64,000 nucleotides of DNA from contig CBFIIQ010000002.1 of assembly GCA_965662685.1 (NCBI GenBank), forward strand, positions 1 through 64,000, given 5' to 3'. The DNA comes from Eutrophocola sp965662685 (GTDB lineage Bacteria; Pseudomonadota; Gammaproteobacteria; Pseudomonadales; Pseudohongiellaceae). The notes beneath the pieces were generated by a model that ran no database searches, was not told the origin of the DNA, and was given only the letters and a program-made list of their open reading frames with translations. The translations under genes and the position numbers were made by a program. This document shows, piece after piece, positions 55,583 to 64,000 of this stretch; the first letter of the stretch is position 1, and the number at the start of each line of letters is the position of its first letter.

Positions 55583-56239
55583 ATGGAATTATTGAAAACA
55601 GTAGAAGTAGAAACCGGATCTGACGTCAATGCTGCCGTAATCTGGTTACATGGACTTGGTTCCAATGGCCATGATTTTGAGCCTGTTATTCCTCAGTTAA
55701 ATTTACCCCGTGAGAAAAGTACGCGTTTCATATTACCCCACGCACCGTCGATTCCAATTACTATCAATGGCGACATGGTTATGCCGGCCTGGTTTGATAT
55801 CCTGCAACATGGTGAACGTCATATTGACGCTGGACAGTTGCTAAGTTCAGCGGCCGCCATACATAAACTGATAGACAGGGAGATTGAGAGGGGGATTGCC
55901 AGTGATCAGATAATTCTGGTGGGCTTCTCACAGGGCGGGGCGGTCTGCCTGCAAGCTGGATTAACCTATGACAAGCCACTGGCCGGTATACTTGGACTTT
56001 CCACTTTCTTCCCCTCGGCAGAAGCCATTACTCCTCATCCGTCCAATGGCAGTCTGCCCATTCAGATTTTTCATGGCACACTGGACACAATGTTGCCTGA
56101 ATGGATGGCGGAAAATACCGTCAAGTACCTTAAAAAGCTTGGTTATCATCCTCATTATAAAACCTATCCCATGCCACATAGTGTTTGTCCTGAAGAGATA
56201 GACGATATTTCCATGTGGATCCAGGACAGGCTTATATAG
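55583..56239 (+). CDS. Carboxylesterase / phospholipase-type alpha/beta hydrolase
   Basis: 218 residues from ATG 55583; the longer frame from 55541 has non-conserved residues. Oxyanion segment VIWLHGLGSNGHDFEP, nucleophile elbow LVGFSQGGAVCLQAGL, Asp in HGTLDTMLPEW and His in YPMPHSVCPEEI form the full triad of the abhydrolase_2 (carboxylesterase II) family. Acts on short-chain esters or lysophospholipids in characterised homologues. Divergent from the GST gene. Confidence 0.94.
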   Translation: MELLKTVEVETGSDVNAAVIWLHGLGSNGHDFEPVIPQLNLPREKSTRFILPHAPSIPITINGDMVMPAWFDILQHGERHIDAGQLLSSAAAIHKLIDREIERGIASDQIILVGFSQGGAVCLQAGLTYDKPLAGILGLSTFFPSAEAITPHPSNGSLPIQIFHGTLDTMLPEWMAENTVKYLKKLGYHPHYKTYPMPHSVCPEEIDDISMWIQDRLI

Positions 56240-56286
56240 CGACTACTGTATTACGCAATTGAAAGCCTGGTTGCGCTGACCAGTGT

Positions 56287-56775
56287 TTACATTTTTGCAG
56301 CTTTTTTCTGTGCGGCTCTCCTCTTTCTTGCAGTAGCGGCCCTTTTCCTTTTCGCGGTTTCCTCGGCTTTCATTTTCTTCACCCATTCTTTTTCAAAAGC
56401 TTCAAGCGCCTTGGCTCTGGCCGCCAGCTTTCTCTCGAATGGTTTTGCGGCTTTCAGGTCAGCTTCCCTGGTTTTCATTAAAACCTTGGCCTCATGCAAT
56501 GTATCTCCAATCAGGGATACTGCCGCTTTAGCCTTCTTGAGCTGGTTTTGAGCCGTTCTGGAACTTGATTTTTGAGCTGCTTTGGCTGATTTTGCAGCTT
56601 GTTTCTGTGCTGCTATGAGTTTTTTTCGGGTTGCTTCTACAGCCCGTTTAGCCTGCTTATATTCTTTCTCATGGTTGGCCAGATAGTTATCCTTGGCTTT
56701 GACTATTTTGTTGTGGACCAGATGAAAGTCTTTTTCAAGTACTTCAACCAGATGTGGTTTTTTTATGGAAGCCAT
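56287..56775 (-). CDS. Lys/Ala-rich coiled-coil protein
   Basis: 162 residues from ATG 56775 with AGGATAAAA upstream; earlier in-frame starts to 56817 lack support. Nearly all helix: Lys, Ala, Glu and Gln dominate, with a very basic C-terminus (ETAKRKRAATARKRRAAQKK). Similar low-complexity proteins are seen in many marine gammaproteobacteria; histone H1-like DNA binding is a possibility suggested by composition only. No hydrophobic segment. Confidence 0.75.
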   Translation of the reverse strand: MASIKKPHLVEVLEKDFHLVHNKIVKAKDNYLANHEKEYKQAKRAVEATRKKLIAAQKQAAKSAKAAQKSSSRTAQNQLKKAKAAVSLIGDTLHEAKVLMKTREADLKAAKPFERKLAARAKALEAFEKEWVKKMKAEETAKRKRAATARKRRAAQKKAAKM

Positions 56776-57009
56776 TATTTTTATCCTCAGACGGTTTGCT
56801 ATGTATTTAGTAATCAAGATTACTCATATTGCCTTGTCTATAGCTTGTGTTATATCAAAAAAATACTGCAAGCATAATTTAAAGCAGGGCTGTAGTGCGA
56901 TTACAGGCAGGGGGATCACAGATAAACCTACTTACCCGCGGTATCTGGGGTGGAAAGGTATTGTGAATAAAAAATACAGCCGGCTCTATATTCACAAGAT
57001 AGACCGGTA

Positions 57010-57705
57010 TTGATTGTCCTGGGGAAAACCTTTTATGGTTTTAATTATGCTTTAAGGCCAATTAAGCTCTTATCGGTATTACTGTTTTTATTATTGCCAA
57101 TAAGCCTGGATGCCCGGGAAATTGTCACCTCTCATGCTTTTAGTGGTGAGGAATTGACCGCTTTGCCCCAACAGAACTGCATTACCAATGGCGAATACTT
57201 ATAAGCAGCGTTATTCCTCCCTTACCCGGATTCACCGCTATGATGTCAATGATCTAAAAACCAAATGGACTTCGCAGATGGGCTCTGCTGATCAGTTCAA
57301 GAATGGCGTTCAGGCTCAGATCCTGGACTTTGAAGGCGCTTGATCAGGAAACCTGAGAAGTGATCCGGGATGTGATGGCGCAAGACTGGCAGAAAGGTTT
57401 CAGCATCACCAGTGCTCCCCTTTATTACAATGGCCTGGTGGTAACCGGCTTTCCAGCAGAAGAAACCGGAATACGAGGCCGTATCAAGGCTTTTGATGCT
57501 GCTACCGGTGAATTGGTGTAGACCTTTTATACTGTGCCTGACCCCAGCATGATCTTTTCCATGTTTCCTGCGGTTTACCCAATTCCCTTCCATTATGCCA
57601 ATACAATATCAGGGCGCCCCTAATTTGCCACTAGGTTATTGATAATAAAGGGGTTTATATCTTTTCTAATGCAGGTTTAAGAGGTAATCTGTTGCTCACA
57701 TGAAA
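57010..57705 (+). pseudogene. Decayed PQQ-dependent dehydrogenase
   Basis: Remnant of a paralogue of the quinohemoprotein gene at 51375. Pieces in three frames align in order: a signal peptide frame (57010-57204, ending NCITNGEYL); a second frame to about 57342 (DVNDLKTKWTSQMG, FKNGVQAQILDF); a third from about 57340 to 57570 (FSITSAPLYYNGLVVTGF, TGIRGRIKAFDAATGEL, TFYTVPDP), with in-frame TGA and TAG; then YIFSNAG and LRGNLLLT to about 57705. About 70 codons corresponding to the intact protein's vicinal-cysteine region are missing at the second junction, and everything after blade four is lost. Non-functional. Confidence 0.9.
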
Positions 57706-57941
57706 TTCACCGGATGTAACAAATGAGTAAAGCTGAGAAGTAAGTCAACTTTATAGTCTTCCACATTCAGTACAGTAAGCAGTAAGTGGTGCTGAAAGGC
57801 GTTTCATTGGAAGGAGGAAGCTGACTTTTGGAATTGACATAACAGGTTTGAGGGTTTCAAGGGCATATCAATAATTGCCTTTCCTGGTCTTCAGTCTATA
57901 TTTAGAAACTAATTTAGAAATACTATGGAGCTTCAGAAACT

Positions 57942-60026
57942 ATGAAGTCTGGTTTAGTAAATCGCGGTTTTATAAACCAGATGGCCGATGTAAGCGCAGA
58001 TTTAAGCAGGTTTATGCTCGAAAATGCGAATGAAGCTGTCTATGTATATGATGAAGATTGCCAAATAGTTTATGTCAATGAGCTTGCTATTAAAGATAGC
58101 GGCTACAGCAAGGCTGAATTACTGGAGTTGAAAATAATGGATCTCGATCCTGTTTTCTCTCAACCTCCGATTAAGGCCTCAAACTCTCCAGAAGTTTTTT
58201 CCGAAAAATTATCTTTCAGAGCCCAACACAAACACAAAGCGGGACATTTGTACCCGGTAGATATTTCGTTGGTGGCGCTTGATTACGAAGACAAGGTTTA
58301 TAATGCATTTTTCGCCCGGGAGATTTCCATGCTGGTAGAAGCAGAGGAATCGCTCGGTCTTGGTGAGGAAAGTTTCAGGGTTATAGCCGATACTTCTCCT
58401 GTTGCCTTGATTATCAGTCGTGTCTCGGATGGTGAAATTCAATATGCCAATCGCCAGGCTTTTGACCTGTTCAGTCAAAGTACCCGGGAACTCACCGATG
58501 GAAATATTCTCGATTTATTTAAACGCTACAGTAAGGACATCAGTGTCCTTTCAATTTTAAGTACAGGACATGATGTAAAAAATCATGAAATCTATTTTCA
58601 GGAAAGTAATAAGCCTGCAATGTGGCTTTCGCTGAGCACCAAAGCGCTGGTGCTGGACAGGGAAAAAGTAATCTGCAGTGCCTTGCTGGATGTTACTGAA
58701 GCGCATGAACTTTCCAGTCAGTTAAGCTACCAGGCAACATACGATGAGCTGACAGGTCTGGTTAACCGGCGTGAATTTGAAGAGCGTCTGCAGGAAACTA
58801 TAGATTTTGCTCATGAAGAGAAAACCGACAATGTCCTTTGCTATCTTGATCTGGATCAGTTCAAGGTAATTAATGACACCTGTGGGCATATGGCTGGCGA
58901 CGAAATGTTGCGCCAGTTAGCGCAGGTCCTGCATCGCTGTATACGCCGCAATGACACTCTGGCACGACTGGGTGGCGATGAGTTTGGCATATTGCTGGAA
59001 AATTGCCCGCTCAAGAATGCCATTATTACGGCAGATAATATTCGTCAGGTGGTGCAGGAATTTCGCTTTGTCTGGGAAGACAACACTTTCAATATTGCTG
59101 TAAGCATTGGACTTACCCCTATTTCACAGGAAGGCGAATCAATTTCTCATGTGCTGCGTCGAGCAGATACTGCCTGCTATGTTGCCAAAGATGGCGGCAG
59201 GAACCGCATACATGTTTTTCAGTTCGATGATCAGGAGCTGGCAGAACGCCATGGCGAGATGAAACTGGTCTCAACCATCAATGCTGCTCTTGATGAGAAT
59301 CGGTTGGAACTCTGGCAGCAAACTATTACACACGTCGATAAACTCAATAAAAAACTCGAAACTGGTCATGTACATTTTGAGTTGTTACTGCGTATGCGAG
59401 ATCGCGATGGTACCCTGGTTGGTCCTGAATCATTCCTGCCTTCTGCAGAACGCTATGATTTGGCAACACGAATTGATCGCTGGGTCCTGGACGCCATGTT
59501 TAGCTGGTTTAACAAGTATCCCGATCAACTTAATGAGCTGGAAATGTGTGCAGTAAATCTTTCGGGACAATCCCTGAGTGATGAAAAGTTCCTCAATGAA
59601 ATTGTTGAACAGTTATCCAGTTCAAAAATACCGGCAGAAAAAATATGTTTCGAAATAACTGAGACGGCGGCTATTCTGAACCTCGCCAAGGCAAGTCAGT
59701 TTATTAAAACATTGAAGCGATTGGGATGTAGTTTTGCTCTTGATGATTTTGGTAGCGGGCTATCTTCATTTGCCTATCTAAAAAGTCTGCCGGTAGATTT
59801 CGTCAAAATCGATGGTTTTTTCGTCAAGGATGTTGTGACAGACCCGGTTGATCTGGCTATGGTTAAAGCCATTAACGATATGGCCCATGCCATGGGTAAA
59901 CTGACTATTGCCGAATTTGTGGAAGACAAGGAAATATTACAAAAGCTCGTTGATTTGGGCGTGGATTATGTGCAAGGTTATGGTATTGCACAGCCGGCGC
60001 CCCTGATTAATGAATCAACAAGATAA
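57942..60026 (+). CDS. PAS-GGDEF-EAL cyclic di-GMP protein
   Basis: 694 residues, no membrane segment. Two PAS domains (about 20-135 and 140-260; NANEAVYVYDEDCQIVYVNE opens the first), GGDEF domain with intact ARLGGDEFGIL (344-348), and EAL domain (about 440-690) with ELL (480-482) in place of EAL but with NLSGQSLSD, DDFGSGLSSFAYLK and VKIDGFFVKD conserved. It could make or hydrolyse c-di-GMP; the PAS domains suggest a redox or ligand input. ATG 57942. It overlaps the next ABC transporter gene by 17 bp. Confidence 0.93.
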   Translation: MKSGLVNRGFINQMADVSADLSRFMLENANEAVYVYDEDCQIVYVNELAIKDSGYSKAELLELKIMDLDPVFSQPPIKASNSPEVFSEKLSFRAQHKHKAGHLYPVDISLVALDYEDKVYNAFFAREISMLVEAEESLGLGEESFRVIADTSPVALIISRVSDGEIQYANRQAFDLFSQSTRELTDGNILDLFKRYSKDISVLSILSTGHDVKNHEIYFQESNKPAMWLSLSTKALVLDREKVICSALLDVTEAHELSSQLSYQATYDELTGLVNRREFEERLQETIDFAHEEKTDNVLCYLDLDQFKVINDTCGHMAGDEMLRQLAQVLHRCIRRNDTLARLGGDEFGILLENCPLKNAIITADNIRQVVQEFRFVWEDNTFNIAVSIGLTPISQEGESISHVLRRADTACYVAKDGGRNRIHVFQFDDQELAERHGEMKLVSTINAALDENRLELWQQTITHVDKLNKKLETGHVHFELLLRMRDRDGTLVGPESFLPSAERYDLATRIDRWVLDAMFSWFNKYPDQLNELEMCAVNLSGQSLSDEKFLNEIVEQLSSSKIPAEKICFEITETAAILNLAKASQFIKTLKRLGCSFALDDFGSGLSSFAYLKSLPVDFVKIDGFFVKDVVTDPVDLAMVKAINDMAHAMGKLTIAEFVEDKEILQKLVDLGVDYVQGYGIAQPAPLINESTR

Positions 60027-60735
60027 CGAACACAACTCCATTCACTCTTTTATCACCTTAAACCAGATAAGCCACAGTTATGCGGAAGGATCGCTACAAC
60101 ACCGTGTGCTGGAAAAGGTATCCCTGCAGATCAGCAAAAGTGAAAAAGTAGCCTTGCTTGGACGCAGTGGTTCAGGTAAATCCACCTTGCTCAACCTGAT
60201 CAGCGGTATCGACCTGCCGGAACGGGGGACAGTGACACTAAATGGCCATAATATCTCCGTGCTTAATGAAACCCGGCGCACCTTGTTTCGCCGTCAGCAT
60301 ATTGGTTTCGTCTACCAGTTTTTTAATCTTGTCCCGAGTCTTACCGCTGTTGAAAATGTTGCCTTGACACTTGAGCTCAATGGAGTGGCGCCAGCTGCAG
60401 CCAGGGAAAAGAGCATGGATCTGTTGTCCAGACTAAAAGTCGTCGACAAGGCAGGTAGTTTTCCTTCCCGATTGTCCGGCGGTGAACAACAGCGTATTGC
60501 TATTGCCAGAGCCCTGGTGCATTCCCCTGATATCGTTCTGGCTGATGAACCGACAGGTAATCTGGATGCAAAAACAGGGGAAGATGTGCTGCAGGTGCTG
60601 CATGACATCCTTGATGAAAGTAAAAGCTCCCTGTTACTGGTGACTCACAGTCTTGCGGTCGCCAAAACGGCCAGCAGAGTTCTTACTCTGGAAAATGGTG
60701 CCATCTCGGAGCGAGATGGTGATTTTGCCTGGTGA
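60010..60735 (+). CDS. ABC transporter ATPase (LolD/AttE type)
   Basis: 241 residues. Walker A LLGRSGSGKSTLLNL, Q-loop VYQFFNLVPSLTA, signature LSGGEQQRIAIARAL, Walker B DIVLADEPTGNLD, H-loop LLVTHS. Belongs to the LolD/MacB/SalX group that energises FtsX-type permeases. The start overlaps the GGDEF-EAL gene by 17 bp and the end overlaps the permease start by 20 bp, so three genes are translationally coupled. Confidence 0.95.
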   Translation: MNQQDNEHNSIHSFITLNQISHSYAEGSLQHRVLEKVSLQISKSEKVALLGRSGSGKSTLLNLISGIDLPERGTVTLNGHNISVLNETRRTLFRRQHIGFVYQFFNLVPSLTAVENVALTLELNGVAPAAAREKSMDLLSRLKVVDKAGSFPSRLSGGEQQRIAIARALVHSPDIVLADEPTGNLDAKTGEDVLQVLHDILDESKSSLLLVTHSLAVAKTASRVLTLENGAISERDGDFAW

Positions 60736-63280
60736 CTTTGATGAGGGCAAAGTGATTACCGGGACAGGGTTATTATGGCGCAGTGCGATGCGTTATGCCT
60801 TGCAGAGACGCTGGCAAACCGTCCTGAACATTCTGGGTATTACTGTCGGTGTGNNNNNNNNNNNNNNNNNNNNNNNNNNNNNNNNNNNNNNNNNNNNNNN
60901 NNNNNNNNNNNNNNNNNNNNNNNNNNNNNNNNNNNNNNNNNNNNNNNNNNNNNNNNNNNNNNNNNNNNNNNNNNNNNNNNNNNNNNNNNNNNNNNNNNNN
61001 NNNNNNNNNNNNNNNNNNNNNNNNNNNNNNNNNNNNNNNNNNNNNNNNNNNNNNNNNNNNNNNNNNNNNNNNNNNNNNNNNNNNNNNNNNNNNNNNNNNN
61101 NNNNNNNNNNNNNNNNNNNNNNNNNNNNNNNNNNNNNNNNNNNNNNNNNNNNNNNNNNNNNNNNNNNNNNNNNNNNNNNNNNNNNNNNNNNNNNNNNNNN
61201 NNNNNNNNNNNNNNNNNNNNNNNNNNNNNNNNNNNNNNNNNNNNNNNNNNNNNNAATGAACAATTCACATCAAGCTGAACTTGCAGCGGTATTTAAAAGT
61301 TCGGATCAAGCGGTAGCAGGCAATCTTATACTGGCTGACATTGCCGCCGCTCAAACCTTGCTGGATAGACCAGGCCGTCTTGATGCCATCGATTTAACTC
61401 TGAATGACGAGGCGGTAGCTCAGTTGCGCAACTGGTTGCCGGCAAATCTGATGTTGGTTGAAGTCCAGGGTCGCAATGACAATCTGCAGCAGATGAGTGA
61501 GGCTTTTCATATTAATTTGCTGGCGATGAGCTTGCTGTCATTACTGGTAGCCGGATTGTTGATATACAACACGGTCACCTTGTCAGTAATACAGCGTCAA
61601 CAAACATTGGGAATATTCAGAGCCCAGGGCGTTACCCGGCAACAGGTTTTTTCCCTGGTGATTCTTGAGAATGCTGCACTGGGATTGATAGCCAGTGCGT
61701 TGGGAGTGGCAGCAGGATTTCTGCTTGGTCGTTTTCTGGTGACCATGGTTACGGCGACGGTGGATAACCTGTACTTTGATCTTCCCATAACTACTTTTTT
61801 TGTCGATCCCTGGGTGTTGTTGAAAGGACTGGGTTTGGGAATGCTGCTAAGCATCGCTTCAGCAATCTTGCCAGCTATGCGGGCAGCGCTGAGTCGGCCA
61901 GTGACATTACAGCATCAAGCCGCGGTCAATAGTGAGTGGCAAAAAAGGATTCACTTGCTGGCATTGCCCGGCATACTTTTGCTTGTAGGGGGGCGCTTAA
62001 TACTGCTACCGGAATACGGTTCCCTGGTGTCCGGTTTCATTGCCCTGACACTGATGGTATTTGGTTTTTGTCTGCTGGTGCCTGGTCTGCTTTTCTTGCT
62101 CTTACAGTTATTACTTAAGTTAAGTCAGCGCTGGATTGGGCTTCCCGGGGTAATGGCCTTGCGTAATGCAAGTAGTGCCATTAATCGAACCGGTCTTGCA
62201 GTTGCAGCTTTATGCGTGGCTGTCTCTGTCACTGTTGGGGTTGGCGTTATGGTAGGCAGTTTTCGGGGCACGGTAATTATCTGGCTGGAACAGTCACTAC
62301 CGGGAGACTTGCAGCTTGTTGCAGCGTCAGCCGATACCCTGCGAGAGGGAATTCCTGCTGAGCTGCTCGATGAACTGGGCCGGAGTGATGGCATTGAGGG
62401 ATACTATTTTTCGGTCCTGGAACAGGTGGAGTCAGAATTCGGCCCGCTACGTCTGGGCGTGAATGCTATTCCCGCGATCGAAAAGTTTTATCTCAAGGAA
62501 ACCAGCCCGGATGGATTGATGGATTTTGATAGAGGCCAGGGAGTTTTTATTTCTGAACCATTGGCTTACCAGCAAGAAATTGAACTGGAGGATTCTATCA
62601 GTCTGTTAACAGCAAGTGGATTAAGACCATTTACTGTTAAGGGCATATTTTTTGATTACACCTCCGGTATTGGCATGGTGCAAATGCATGATTCCTTGTA
62701 TGAAAGATACTGGGAGAGTCAGCCGCATACTCGCCTGACCCTGGAAATAAATGCCCTGAATAATGAGGATGCTGTTGAAAAAGCGGTTCGCGATATTTTA
62801 TCTACGTATGATAATGGCTTCACACTGGTCTCAAACCGGCAATTAAGAGAAATAACCCTGCAGATTTTTGACAGAACATTTGCCATCACCAATGTGCTTC
62901 GACTGCTGGCGATCCTGGTGGCATTTATTGGCGTAGTTTCAACGTTAATGGCCTTGCAGCTGGAACGCTTGCGCGAGTTTGCCATTTTACGTGCTACGGG
63001 AATGACTCCATGGCAAGTAAGTGCATTAATCCTGAAACAGACTGTAGTGCTTGGTATGTGTGCCGGTGTGCTGGCATTACCACTGGGTTTAATGATGTCA
63101 GAGGTACTCATTGATGTGATTAACCGGCGTTCGTTTGGCTGGTCCATGCAGCATTTTTTGCCGGAGTCGGTATTGATCGAGGGATTTATGCTGGCCCTGG
63201 TAGCCGCTCTGCTCGGTGGGGTTTATCCAGCCTGGCGTGCCGCTAAAATCATGCCTGCGATGGCGCTCAGAGAAGAATAA
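60716..63280 (+). CDS. FtsX-type ABC permease (AttF/AttG-like), with assembly gap
   Basis: From ATG 60716 (GGAGCGAG upstream) about 854 residues, including 401 N at 60854-61254 that hide roughly 134 codons; the frame is open on both sides. Two FtsX/MacB-type permease modules: LLAMSLLSLLVAGLLIYNTV with an RAQGVTRQQVF loop, and LLAILVAFIGVVSTLMAL with RATGMTPWQVSALI, ending GVYPAWRAAKIMPAMALREE. Such large permeases extrude or extract lipid-like or peptide substrates. Followed by an AttH-like lipoprotein gene, as in attEFGH-type operons. Confidence 0.92.
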   Translation: MVILPGDFDEGKVITGTGLLWRSAMRYALQRRWQTVLNILGITVGVXXXXXXXXXXXXXXXXXXXXXXXXXXXXXXXXXXXXXXXXXXXXXXXXXXXXXXXXXXXXXXXXXXXXXXXXXXXXXXXXXXXXXXXXXXXXXXXXXXXXXXXXXXXXXXXXXXXXXXXXXXXXXXXXXXXXXXMNNSHQAELAAVFKSSDQAVAGNLILADIAAAQTLLDRPGRLDAIDLTLNDEAVAQLRNWLPANLMLVEVQGRNDNLQQMSEAFHINLLAMSLLSLLVAGLLIYNTVTLSVIQRQQTLGIFRAQGVTRQQVFSLVILENAALGLIASALGVAAGFLLGRFLVTMVTATVDNLYFDLPITTFFVDPWVLLKGLGLGMLLSIASAILPAMRAALSRPVTLQHQAAVNSEWQKRIHLLALPGILLLVGGRLILLPEYGSLVSGFIALTLMVFGFCLLVPGLLFLLLQLLLKLSQRWIGLPGVMALRNASSAINRTGLAVAALCVAVSVTVGVGVMVGSFRGTVIIWLEQSLPGDLQLVAASADTLREGIPAELLDELGRSDGIEGYYFSVLEQVESEFGPLRLGVNAIPAIEKFYLKETSPDGLMDFDRGQGVFISEPLAYQQEIELEDSISLLTASGLRPFTVKGIFFDYTSGIGMVQMHDSLYERYWESQPHTRLTLEINALNNEDAVEKAVRDILSTYDNGFTLVSNRQLREITLQIFDRTFAITNVLRLLAILVAFIGVVSTLMALQLERLREFAILRATGMTPWQVSALILKQTVVLGMCAGVLALPLGLMMSEVLIDVINRRSFGWSMQHFLPESVLIEGFMLALVAALLGGVYPAWRAAKIMPAMALREE
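60854..61254. other. Assembly gap (401 N)
   Basis: Run of N inside the FtsX-type permease gene, removing most of the first periplasmic domain. Confidence 1.
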
Positions 63281-63344
63281 AAATTTTAAAAATTGAAACA
63301 TCCCGTATGTATAAAGTGCTAAAAACTAAAAAAGAGAAATCTTG

Positions 63345-63381
63345 GTAGGTTGGATAAGGCCGTTCAGGCCGGCATCCGGCA
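63345..63381 (+). repeat. REP-like palindromic element, second copy
   Basis: Starts TAGGTTGGATAAGG and ends GGCATCCGGCA, with an inner GGCC stem; arms 63349-63355 and 63374-63380 pair with two G-T changes. Same orientation and layout as the element at 19105-19141. Lies between the permease and AttH-like genes. Confidence 0.7.
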
Positions 63382-63411
63382 AAGATAATTCACAAACGCC
63401 ATGAGGCCATA

Positions 63412-64000
63412 TTGAATAAACGCTTTTTATTATGTTCTTTGATATTGCTGCTGGGTTGCAGTAATGGAGAACAGGAAATAGTCACACAACGATTGTCTGC
63501 TGCAGATGTGCTTGGCAGTAATGATGTTGATGGTTTTTTACGTGCAAGTGAAGCACGCCGTTTTGATTTTCCACAGGACCATGCCGCGCATCCGGGTTTT
63601 CGTAACGAGTGGTGGTATTTCACTGGCAATCTGGAAACCCCGAACGGTAGCCGCTTTGGTTATCAGGTGACATTTTTTTCCAGCGCTATCAGGCCTGATA
63701 CTGAAGACAACTGCGAAGTAAGCAATGCGTGGTGTACCAATGCAATCTGGATGGGGCATGCAGCGATCAGTGATATCAATTCTGAAAAGCATATTGCAGC
63801 AGAAATATTTTCGCGTCAGGAACCGGGCCTGGCGGGTGCCAGACTGGATCCCTTTCGAGTCTGGATTAATGACTGGCAGCTTTTTGCTACGGGCAATGAA
63901 TTTCCCTGGGAACTGGAAATAATTACTGATGAGTTTGCATTATCTCTAACTCTGACGGCTGAAAAACGTCCTGTCCTGCAAGGAACTAATGGGCTCAGTC
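63412..64000 (+). CDS. AttH/CrtC-like lipoprotein, 3' end beyond window
   Basis: TTG start at 63412 (GAGG six bases upstream; no in-frame ATG) gives a lipoprotein signal with lipobox LLGC (Cys16). The mature part shows FDFPQDHAAHPGFRNEWWYF (first block of the AttH/carotenoid-hydratase-like domain, COG5621), GFRNEWWYFTGNL and the WMGHAAISDI segment. 196 codons are visible. In attEFGH-type loci this lipoprotein is the fourth component next to an ATPase and FtsX permeases; it probably binds a lipophilic ligand at the membrane surface. It is separated from the permease gene by 131 bp carrying a REP-like element. Confidence 0.87.
   Translation, partial: MNKRFLLCSLILLLGCSNGEQEIVTQRLSAADVLGSNDVDGFLRASEARRFDFPQDHAAHPGFRNEWWYFTGNLETPNGSRFGYQVTFFSSAIRPDTEDNCEVSNAWCTNAIWMGHAAISDINSEKHIAAEIFSRQEPGLAGARLDPFRVWINDWQLFATGNEFPWELEIITDEFALSLTLTAEKRPVLQGTNGLS

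Overview
The window looks like one scaffold of a draft or metagenome-assembled genome of a gammaproteobacterium, probably a marine heterotroph. Evidence: typical gammaproteobacterial neighbourhoods (rppH-ptsP, lgt-thyA-folA, comM next to ubiK and a PII gene, a ubiquinone hydroxylase), a canonical Fur box, and secreted-oxidation genes (DUF1592/DUF1552, quinohemoprotein) common in oligotrophic marine lineages. A relationship to OM182/Pseudohongiella-like groups is only a guess from gene content. Three N runs (32533-32557, 54654-54996, 60854-61254) mark scaffold gaps. Four otherwise intact genes (rsmE, ptsP, folA, an ankyrin gene) are each broken by one single-base indel, so assembly errors are likely.

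Layout. 1-3176: dTDP-L-rhamnose operon rfbA(partial)-C-D-B. 3202-5255: two secreted proteins, the second a matrixin-type metalloprotease. 5420-11876: housekeeping block (cytochrome c5, comM, ubiK, PII, rsmE, a DUF1499 membrane protein, ribA, a ubiquinone hydroxylase). 11934-14702: Fur-box-controlled ferric iron binding protein and permease without their ATPase. 14843-20487: gcvH, rppH, ptsP, lgt, thyA, folA. 20539-21416: two small minus-strand genes.

21540-34932 is the most unusual region: seven minus-strand genes ending at a strong terminator. In order of transcription they are a vWA/amidotransferase-like membrane protein, a caspase-like secreted protein whose catalytic Cys position is Ser, a TPR/gluzincin protein, a MoxR AAA+ ATPase, a DUF58 protein, a BatA-like vWA membrane protein, and a 1261-residue DUF4175 protein with Gln/Gly-rich repeats. 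MoxR-DUF58-vWA is a known core; the combination with a pseudo-caspase, a HExxH protein and a giant coiled-coil protein is the best candidate here for an undescribed cell-envelope system.

35562-45561: secreted or membrane metabolism genes. These include two metallo-beta-lactamase-fold proteins (one with altered metal ligands), a ThDP enzyme with an Nramp-related carrier and an OFA-type transporter, and an exported methyltransferase. 45752-53447: a periplasmic oxidation cluster (multi-domain DUF1592 cytochrome, DUF1552 protein, ankyrin protein, quinohemoprotein dehydrogenase) preceded by three 10-bp direct repeats. 53577-56775: small enzymes. 57010-57705: a decayed paralogue of the quinoprotein gene. 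57942-64000: a PAS-GGDEF-EAL protein translationally coupled to an AttEFGH-like ABC transporter (ATPase, FtsX-type permease, AttH-like lipoprotein cut by the window end). No tRNA, rRNA, CRISPR array or insertion sequence was recognised.
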